A stretch of 60,629 nt of DNA, taken from contig NZ_CAMLHX010000021.1 of NCBI RefSeq assembly GCF_946479965.1, positions 1 to 60,629 of the forward strand, in the 5' to 3' direction. This stretch comes from an uncultured Mucilaginibacter sp. Lineage in GTDB: Bacteria > Bacteroidota > Bacteroidia > Sphingobacteriales > Sphingobacteriaceae. Under the pieces are notes generated by a model that searched no databases, was not told the origin of the DNA, and saw only the letters and a program-made list of their open reading frames with translations. The translations under genes were made by a program, and so were the position numbers. Every line of letters begins with the position of its first letter. Position 1 is the first letter of the stretch. This document shows positions 54,579 through 60,629 of the stretch, in pieces.

Positions 54579-55325
54579 ATGAAAGCAAAATTCAAAATTT
54601 ACGCGACCGCTTTGTTAGCGTTTGCTGTAATTACAGCATTTACTTCAATTAAAAAAACTGCCGTTGATATTAAGGACCTTAAAGGCGCATGGGAATACGG
54701 TCCTGCCGAAAAGCGCACGGTTATGATCAATACCGACAAAATATTCTCAGTAGCGGTTTACGATCTGCCCGGAAAGAAATTCATCAGTTCATATGGTGGT
54801 ACCTGGCGTGTTGAGGGAAATAAACTGATCCAAAAAATAGAGTGGAATAATCTTGATGCACAACAGGTGGGCAAAGAAGTTACAACTGATATTACTCTAT
54901 CAGGAAGGAAACTAAGCTTTGTGGCATCAAAAGAAAACTGGATTAAGGTTGACGATGGGAAAGCAGATGATCTTACGGGTGCCTGGGTGATAACAGGAAA
55001 CTATGTGAATGATAAAGTAACCAAGCGCCCAAGCCCGTTTGTGCCGCGCAGAACCATGAAAGTAATTGCAGGTGGCCGTTTCCATTGGATAGCTTATAAC
55101 GTTGAAGCCAAACAGTTTATTAACGCGGGTGGTGGCGGGTATACCGCCAAAGATGGCAAATACACCGAACAGATAGAATTCTTCACTAAAACGCCTGAAA
55201 GCGTGGGTAAATCGCTTGCCTTTCAATATTCTTTTGTTGATGGCGACTGGCGGCACCGCGGCGAAAAATCAACCGGTGGGCCACTGGATGAATGCTGGAC
55301 GAAACGGGAGACATTGGAGAAATAA
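54579..55325 (+). CDS. Secreted protein with two tandem lipocalin-like repeats, unassigned
   Basis: Seen: 248 residues with a signal peptide (ALLAFAVITAFTS). Residues about 32-125 and 130-240 look like two copies of one beta-rich unit: DLKGAWEYG / DLTGAWVIT, then FSVAVYDLPGKKFISSYGG / FHWIAYNVEAKQFINAGGG, then QKIEWNN / EQIEFFT, then VGKEV / VGKSL. Known: single-unit relatives are annotated as lipocalin-like or 'membrane or secreted protein'. Function unknown. The barstar-like gene follows 4 nt later. Confidence 0.72.
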   Translation: MKAKFKIYATALLAFAVITAFTSIKKTAVDIKDLKGAWEYGPAEKRTVMINTDKIFSVAVYDLPGKKFISSYGGTWRVEGNKLIQKIEWNNLDAQQVGKEVTTDITLSGRKLSFVASKENWIKVDDGKADDLTGAWVITGNYVNDKVTKRPSPFVPRRTMKVIAGGRFHWIAYNVEAKQFINAGGGGYTAKDGKYTEQIEFFTKTPESVGKSLAFQYSFVDGDWRHRGEKSTGGPLDECWTKRETLEK

Positions 55326-55329
55326 TTAA

Positions 55330-55596
55330 ATGGAGATTATTATAAAGGGAGGTTTGATAAAGAACATTGACGACTTTCATAAAACAATAAAACGACAATT
55401 AAATTTCCCTGATTACTACGGTGAAAATTTAGATGCGCTTTGGGACTGCGTTAGGTGTATCGACCCGCCTTGCCATATTATTTGGGAAAATCACAAAAAG
55501 AGCAAAACCTAGTTAGAATCTTATTTTGAAAAAATACACGACACTTTTGAGGAAGCGGAAATAGAATTACACGGATTTAAAGTAGACTACCGATAG
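55330..55596 (+). pseudogene. Barstar-family ribonuclease inhibitor, interrupted by in-frame TAG
   Basis: Seen: the frame opens with IIIKGGLIKNIDDFHKTIKR and the inhibitory barstar motif NFPDYYGENLDALWDC, keeping Asp35 and Asp39, the residues that fill the barnase active site. A TAG stops translation at codon 61 (55510-55512). The same frame continues with LESYFEKIHDTFEEAEIEL and ends HGFKVDYR-stop, precisely the expected C-terminal third. Known: barstar folds need all of about 90 residues. Inferred: a recent nonsense mutation or a read-through stop. No barnase-type RNase gene is visible nearby. Confidence 0.8.
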
Positions 55597-55607
55597 GTTG
55601 TCAGAAT

Positions 55608-55641
55608 TTCCCCCTCCCCTTTAGGGGAGGCCGGGTGGGGC
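55608..55641 (+). repeat. GC-rich intergenic repeat, copy 4 (variant)
   Basis: TTCCCCCTCCCCTTTAGGGG then AGGCCGGGTGGGGC. It shares the CCCCTTTAGGGG core but has a different tail; the G-runs at 55624-55640 could form a G-quadruplex. Confidence 0.55.
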
Positions 55642-55648
55642 ACAAAAA

Positions 55649-55678
55649 AATCCTCTTTCGCCTAAACGAAAGAGGATT
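55649..55678 (-). terminator. Terminator of the gltBD operon
   Basis: A 12-bp perfect stem AATCCTCTTTCG/CGAAAGAGGATT with a 6-nt loop; on the minus strand TTTTTTTGTG follows. It lies 36 nt after the gltD stop. Confidence 0.88.
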
Positions 55679-55714
55679 CATTATTTATAATACCCTTAGG
55701 GTTTCAGGGGTCAG

Positions 55715-57199
55715 TTAGGAATTAAAAACCTGGTCGAATTGATTAACCGAGTCTTTGCTCTCTAAAGTAGAATGCCCCATTAAAAACTCGTCAACTTTAC
55801 GGGCGCATTCTCTGCCTTCAGATATTGCCCAAACAACAAGCGACTGACCGCGGCGCATGTCGCCTGCAGCAAACACTTTGCTTACGTTGGTACGGTAAAC
55901 GCCTTCTTTAGCGTTCACATTTTTACGTGCGTCAACCTCAACAGCCAGATTTTCCAGCATGCCTTCAAACTGCGGATTAAGGAAACCCATTGCCAGGAAC
56001 ACTCTTTGGCAAGGTATTTCACGCTCAGAGCCTTCTACTTCGGCAAATTTAACCGGGCGGCCCATAACGTCCAACTCCCAGCTAACATCAGCCACTTTTA
56101 ACGCTCTTAGCTCGCCGTTCTCGTCGCCTAAAAACTCTTTAGTGTTAACACCCCAGAAACGCTCAACGCCTTCCTCGTGCGATGTAGTGGTCTTTAAAAC
56201 CATCGGGTAAGTTGGCCAAGGCATGTTCGGTGTACGTTCTGAAGGCGGTTGCACCATCACTTCAAATTGCTTTACAGACTTAGCACCCTGGCGGTTAGAT
56301 GTACCAACGCAGTCAGAGCCTGTATCACCACCACCAATAACTACCACATCTTTGCCTGTGGCTAAAATATCTTCGGCGTTTATAGGCGAGTTACCTACAC
56401 GTTTGTTTTGCTGCTTTAAAAACTCCATAGCAAAATAAACACCTTTTAACTCGCGTCCCGGAACAGGCAGGTTACGTGGTATAGTTGAACCACCGGCCAA
56501 CACCACAGCGTCGCTGTTGCGCACCAATTCTTCGGCAGAAAGATCTTTTCCCACCTCAACATTAGTTTTAAAAACAACGCCGTCTTTTTCCATAACCTCC
56601 ATACGGCGGTCAATCACATTTTTTTCCAGCTTAAAGTCAGGGATACCGTAACGTAACAAGCCGCCAATTTTATCGTCGCGCTCATAAACTGTTACTTCGT
56701 GACCGGCTTTTGCCAATTGTGCTGCAGCGGCAAGACCCGCAGGGCCTGAACCAACAACCGATACCTTTTTACCTGTTTTGATAAGCGGGGCGGTTGGCTT
56801 AACCATCCCTTTTTCATAAGCTATCTCAATGATGTGCTTCTCTATCTCTTCAATAGCTACCGGAGGTTTGTTTATACCTAACACGCAGGCCGACTCGCAT
56901 GGAGCCGGGCAAATACGGCCGGTAAACTCAGGAAAGTTATTGGTTGATGATAGAATTTGATAAGCTTCTTCCCAGTCCTTATTATAAACAGCATCGTTAA
57001 ATTCCGGAATGATATTACCCAGCGGGCAACCACTATGGCAAAAAGGAATGCCACAGTTCATGCAACGGGCCGATTGCTTGTTTAATTCCTCGTCAGAATA
57101 TAAACTTTCAAATTCGTTATAATTCTTAATGCGTTCCGCAGGTGGTAATTTAGCAGGGAGTTTCCTGTCATACTCCTGAAAACCTGTAACTTTTCCCAT
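55715..57199 (-). CDS. gltD: Glutamate synthase small subunit (NADPH, FAD, Fe-S)
   Basis: Seen: 494 residues. N-terminal Fe-S cysteines are RCMNCGIPFCHSGCPLGN (Cys46, 49, 54, 58) with a second set CPAPCESAC. The FAD Rossmann fold is VVGSGPAGLAAAAQLAKAG, followed by GGLLRYGIPDFKLEK; the NADPH site is VVIGGGDTGSDCVG. Full length. Known: passes electrons from NADPH to the large subunit to make glutamate from glutamine and 2-oxoglutarate. It starts 3 nt after gltB. Confidence 0.96.
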   Translation of the reverse strand: MGKVTGFQEYDRKLPAKLPPAERIKNYNEFESLYSDEELNKQSARCMNCGIPFCHSGCPLGNIIPEFNDAVYNKDWEEAYQILSSTNNFPEFTGRICPAPCESACVLGINKPPVAIEEIEKHIIEIAYEKGMVKPTAPLIKTGKKVSVVGSGPAGLAAAAQLAKAGHEVTVYERDDKIGGLLRYGIPDFKLEKNVIDRRMEVMEKDGVVFKTNVEVGKDLSAEELVRNSDAVVLAGGSTIPRNLPVPGRELKGVYFAMEFLKQQNKRVGNSPINAEDILATGKDVVVIGGGDTGSDCVGTSNRQGAKSVKQFEVMVQPPSERTPNMPWPTYPMVLKTTTSHEEGVERFWGVNTKEFLGDENGELRALKVADVSWELDVMGRPVKFAEVEGSEREIPCQRVFLAMGFLNPQFEGMLENLAVEVDARKNVNAKEGVYRTNVSKVFAAGDMRRGQSLVVWAISEGRECARKVDEFLMGHSTLESKDSVNQFDQVFNS

Positions 57200-57202
57200 C
57201 TA

Positions 57203-60200
57203 TTAATTAACTGATTGTAATTCTAATTTTTCAATAACTTTCTTATACTCTCTAGGGAACACCTTGATGAAACGTTCAGAAACAACGTTCCAGTTTTTAA
57301 GGATATCCTGCGCCAGCTTGCTGCCGGTTAGGCTGATGTGCTTACGCAGCAAGGCACCGATCTGTTCTTCATCTTTCGCGCTAAGCGGATCAAGGTCAAC
57401 CATTTCGGTATTGCAGTTTTCGGCAAAAGTACCGTCAACATCATACACCCAGGCTATACCACCGCTCATACCGGCTGCAAAGTTGCGGCCTGTTTTACCT
57501 AATATAAGAGCGATACCGCCTGTCATATACTCGCAACCGTGATCGCCTACGCCTTCAACAACTGTTGTAGCGCCAGAGTTACGCACCGCGAAACGTTCGC
57601 CGGCCATACCTCTTACAAACAACTCGCCTGACGTTGCGCCATAAAGCGCTACGTTACCAATGATAATGTTATCCTCAGGAACAAAAGTAGCTGTAGCATC
57701 AGGGTAGATAGCCAGTTGAGAGCCTGATAAGCCTTTACCTACATAGTCATTCGCTTCGCCTTCTAACTCAAAAGAAACACCTTTAGTTGAGAATGCGCCA
57801 AAGCTTTGACCGGCAGATCCTTTGAATTTATAATTAATGGTATTATCCGGCAAACCGGCTGAACCATAAATTTTTGATATCTCGTTTGATAGTAATGCGC
57901 CTATTGTACGGTCAGTATTCTTAACCTCGTAAGTACCAAATACTGGTGTTTTATCGGCTAATGCAGGTTTTGCATCTTCCCACAGCTTCCAGTCGATGAT
58001 GTTGGCCATGCCATGATCCTGCTGCTCGCTGTTGTAAAGGGTTGAATTTTTATCGAAAGTAACCGGATGCAAAATGCCAGATAGATCTATCTTATTCGCT
58101 TTCCAGCTTTTTAAACCATCTTTTACTTTCAGGAACTGGATACGGCCAACCATCTCATTGATAGTACGGAAGCCTAATTCAGCCATAATCTCGCGCATTT
58201 CCTCTGCCATAAACTTGAACAGATTAACCACGTGCTCAGGTTTACCAGAGAATAGCTTGCGCAACTCAGGATCCTGGGTAGCAACACCTACCGGACAAGT
58301 GTTTAAATGACATTTACGCATCATTATACAACCACCTGCAACAAGGGCCGCAGTAGCAACACCCCACTCTTCGGCACCTATTAAACAGGCAATAGCCAAA
58401 TCGCGGCCGGTTTTTAGCTGACCATCTGTTTGCAGCACAACGCGGCTGCGCAGTTTATTCTTTACCAGTGTTTGGTGTGCTTCGGCCAGACCAAGTTCCC
58501 AAGGTAAGCCCGCGTGTTTTATAGAGCTTATTGGCGATGCACCTGTACCACCATCGTATCCGGCGATCAAAATAACATCAGCGTGTGCTTTTGCCACACC
58601 TGCAGCGATGGTACCTACACCTGCCTTTGATACCAATTTAACATTGATACGTGCCTGGCGGTTAGCATTTTTAAGGTCGAAGATCAGTTGGGCTAAATCT
58701 TCAATAGAATAAATATCATGGTGTGGCGGCGGCGAAATCAAGCCAACTCCCGGAGTTGAGTGACGGGTTTTAGCAATCCAGTCATCAACTTTATGGCCCG
58801 GTAACTGGCCCCCCTCGCCTGGTTTTGCACCCTGCGCCATTTTTATCTGTAGCTCATCAGCATTGGTAAGGTAGTTTGATGTTACCCCAAAACGACCTGA
58901 TGCCACCTGCTTAATAGCTGAACGCATGGAGTCGCCGTTTTCCATTGCCTGGTAACGCATCTCGTCTTCCCCACCCTCGCCGGTATTGCTTTTACCGCCA
59001 ATGCGGTTCATGGCAATAGCCAGCGTGCTGTGTGCCTCGTGAGAGATAGATCCGAATGACATGGCACCTGTAGCAAAACGCTTCATAATGCTTTCTGCCG
59101 GTTCTACCTCATCAATTGAAATAGCTTCACGGTGATGAACAAAATCAAGCAATCCACGGATGGTATAATGCTTATCACTTTGCTCGTTAACGGCTTTAGC
59201 GTAGTTTTTGTAAACATTGTAATCGCCGCTGCGGGTAGCATGTTGCAGCAAGTGTACCGTAGTCGGGTTGAACAAGTGTTCTTCGCCACGGCGTTTCCAC
59301 TGATAGATACCGCCTTCAGGCAGTAACTTACTTTCGGTTTTAGCACCAAAGCCAATGCGGTGTTTGCAAAGGGCCTCGCGTGCAATTTCGTCTATACCAA
59401 GGCCGCCAATGCGGGTAACCGCACCGCAGAAGTATTTATTAACTACGTCCTTGTTTAAACCTAATATTTCAAAAACCTGCGAACCGTGGTATGATTGCAA
59501 TGTAGAGATCCCCATTTTTGAGAATATCTTTAACAATCCATCATTTACTGACTTAACGTAGTTCTTTAACAGGTATTTTTTATCCAGTTTGGTGTCGATA
59601 GCACCGGTTGCTTTTAAATTTTCAATGGTGGCCTGCGCCATGTATGGGTTAATCGCAGTAGCGCCAAACGCCAGTAAACAGGCAAAATGGTGTACTTCCC
59701 AAACGTCGCCTGCTTCGGCAATGATGCCTACTGCTCCACGCAAGCCTTTTTTAATAAGGTGGTGATGAACAGCAGATACCGCCAATAATGAAGGTATCGG
59801 CGCATGCTCAGAGTCTAAAGCGCGATCTGATAAGATCAATACTTCAAAACCATCTGCAACCGCATCTTCCGCATAGCGGCAAACACGCTCAATACCTTTT
59901 TGTAATGATCCCGGGTTACCATCTGCATTAAAATAAGTTTGCAGTGTTTTAGCATGAAACATCCCGGTATCAATACTGCGTACTTTTTCAAGCTGATGAT
60001 TTTTAAGTATCGGATGTTTAAGTGTTACGCAATGGCAATGCATTTTATCTTCATCCAACAAATTGCCGTTGTTACCTATAAAGGTAGACAGGCTCATTAC
60101 CAAACGCTCTCGTATTGGGTCAATAGGCGGATTGGTAACCTGCGCGAAGAACTGTTTGAAGTAACTTGAAAGGTGCTGAGGTTTATCTGACAAAATAGCC

Positions 60201-60616
60201 AGCGGAACATCAGTACCCATAGAACCTATTGGCTCTTTGCCGTCGAGCGCCATTGGTTTAATAATGGTCTCAATATCCTCGCGGGTGTAACCAAACACCT
60301 GCTGATATTTAAATATAGCGTCGGCGCTCAGGTCGCTAAACGCTATACGCGGCTCGGCAAGGTCTTCCAGTTTAATTTTATAGTTCTCCAACCAACGGCC
60401 ATAAGGCTGACGTGAAGCTATTTGTTGTTTAATTTCTTCATCGGTAATGATCATACCTTTTTCGGTATCAATCAATAACATTTTGCCGGGCTGTAACCTG
60501 CCGTTCTTAACAATGATCTTAGGGTCTATCTTAATAGCGCCGGTTTCTGAAGCTGCAATTACGCGGCCATCACTGGTTATAATATCTGGTATAACTCGTC
60601 TTTTAGCTTTAAAATT
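57203..60616 (-). CDS. gltB: Glutamate synthase large subunit, N-terminal part missing (frame broken at window edge)
   Basis: Seen: from the ATG at 60481, 1092 residues cover the central domain, the FMN/synthase domain with the [3Fe-4S] set CIMMRKCHLNTCPVG, and the C-terminal GXGXG domain (VRNSGATTVVEGVGDHGCEY). Upstream of that ATG the same frame still reads GltB sequence (SDGRVIAASETG, KNGRLQPGK), so the true start lies further up. But the expected preceding motif (LDRNGLRPxRY) is not found, and an in-frame TGA lies at 60617-60619. The N-terminal glutaminase domain with its catalytic Cys is therefore not in the window. Either the window/contig end is faulty, or the gene is broken. Confidence 0.85.
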   Translation of the reverse strand, partial: NFKAKRRVIPDIITSDGRVIAASETGAIKIDPKIIVKNGRLQPGKMLLIDTEKGMIITDEEIKQQIASRQPYGRWLENYKIKLEDLAEPRIAFSDLSADAIFKYQQVFGYTREDIETIIKPMALDGKEPIGSMGTDVPLAILSDKPQHLSSYFKQFFAQVTNPPIDPIRERLVMSLSTFIGNNGNLLDEDKMHCHCVTLKHPILKNHQLEKVRSIDTGMFHAKTLQTYFNADGNPGSLQKGIERVCRYAEDAVADGFEVLILSDRALDSEHAPIPSLLAVSAVHHHLIKKGLRGAVGIIAEAGDVWEVHHFACLLAFGATAINPYMAQATIENLKATGAIDTKLDKKYLLKNYVKSVNDGLLKIFSKMGISTLQSYHGSQVFEILGLNKDVVNKYFCGAVTRIGGLGIDEIAREALCKHRIGFGAKTESKLLPEGGIYQWKRRGEEHLFNPTTVHLLQHATRSGDYNVYKNYAKAVNEQSDKHYTIRGLLDFVHHREAISIDEVEPAESIMKRFATGAMSFGSISHEAHSTLAIAMNRIGGKSNTGEGGEDEMRYQAMENGDSMRSAIKQVASGRFGVTSNYLTNADELQIKMAQGAKPGEGGQLPGHKVDDWIAKTRHSTPGVGLISPPPHHDIYSIEDLAQLIFDLKNANRQARINVKLVSKAGVGTIAAGVAKAHADVILIAGYDGGTGASPISSIKHAGLPWELGLAEAHQTLVKNKLRSRVVLQTDGQLKTGRDLAIACLIGAEEWGVATAALVAGGCIMMRKCHLNTCPVGVATQDPELRKLFSGKPEHVVNLFKFMAEEMREIMAELGFRTINEMVGRIQFLKVKDGLKSWKANKIDLSGILHPVTFDKNSTLYNSEQQDHGMANIIDWKLWEDAKPALADKTPVFGTYEVKNTDRTIGALLSNEISKIYGSAGLPDNTINYKFKGSAGQSFGAFSTKGVSFELEGEANDYVGKGLSGSQLAIYPDATATFVPEDNIIIGNVALYGATSGELFVRGMAGERFAVRNSGATTVVEGVGDHGCEYMTGGIALILGKTGRNFAAGMSGGIAWVYDVDGTFAENCNTEMVDLDPLSAKDEEQIGALLRKHISLTGSKLAQDILKNWNVVSERFIKVFPREYKKVIEKLELQSVN

Positions 60617-60629
60617 TCACGCGCCGTAA

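Noticed and set aside
60447..60629. Plus-strand frame at the right edge
   Set aside because: Antisense to GltB sequence that is recognisable up to about 60575.
1..60629. CRISPR arrays, tRNA/rRNA genes, transposases, phage genes
   Set aside because: No regularly spaced repeats with unique spacers, no cloverleaf-like segment in any gap examined, and no mobile-element protein motifs were found.

Overview
The window looks like chromosomal DNA of a Bacteroidota member, most likely Sphingobacteriaceae (Mucilaginibacter/Pedobacter-like). The grounds are a SusC/SusD pair, Bacteroidota-type -7 promoter boxes (TAnnTTTG) in front of many genes, very few Shine-Dalgarno sequences, moderate GC, DUF3857/transglutaminase paralogues, a fused SpmA/SpmB-type protein and interspersed CCCCTTTAGGGG-type intergenic repeats. 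It holds about 48 protein genes. I see no rRNA, tRNA, CRISPR array, prophage or transposase. Genus assignment is inference.

Layout. 1-4.6 kb: an edge-truncated PQQ-type sugar dehydrogenase lipoprotein, an M16 zinc protease and a second beta-propeller dehydrogenase. 4.7-9.2 kb: an accessory redox/regulator block (SDR-like protein, AraC regulator, NmrA-like protein, FAD monooxygenase divergent from a MarR regulator). 9.35-18.9 kb: a sugar-oxidation/uptake locus with a PVC-type propeller/HEAT/cytochrome c protein and a Tat-exported TIM-barrel isomerase-like protein, divergent from a SusC/SusD pair that has no glycoside hydrolase beside it. 18.9-19.5 kb: the susD terminator, a DUF305 gene remnant and a patch of GTTTCA repeats. 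19.5-31 kb: mutS, an NlpC/P60 lipoprotein, a DinB-like protein, a TMEM175-type channel, an unlisted 39-residue membrane peptide, two overlapping transglutaminase-like proteins, a DnaQ-like exonuclease and a nucleoside-recognition membrane protein. 31-39 kb: two TetR regulators with strong dyads at their starts, a DUF4126 protein, and a TetR-TolC-adaptor-RND efflux operon. 39-50 kb: mostly housekeeping (purB, Nfu-type Fe-S scaffold, an overlapping mtaB-lgt-gtrA-IMPase operon, ubiX, a ppk-ppx pair with a 4-bp overlap, yajQ). 50-55.7 kb: recQ and a mannose-1-phosphate guanylyltransferase, divergent around a perfect 14-bp dyad, then small genes separated by GC-rich repeats, ending in a barstar-like gene with an in-frame TAG. 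55.7-60.6 kb: gltD and gltB, where gltB loses its expected reading frame just before the window edge.

How the genes work together. The 1-19 kb part suggests periplasmic oxidation of sugars or polyols (three propeller dehydrogenase-like proteins, one with its own c-type heme) linked to TonB-dependent uptake; the substrate is unknown. The 31-39 kb part is a drug or solvent efflux system with local TetR control. The 42-46 kb operon joins tRNA modification, lipoprotein maturation and inositol-phosphatase-type activity. ppk and ppx couple polyphosphate synthesis and breakdown, and gltBD makes glutamate.

I did not find a complete unknown defence or mobile system. The signals most worth a second look are the interrupted barstar, the DUF305 remnant, the TetR operator holding -7 boxes on both strands, the recQ/manC dyad, the hidden 39-residue membrane peptide, and the gltB break at the edge.
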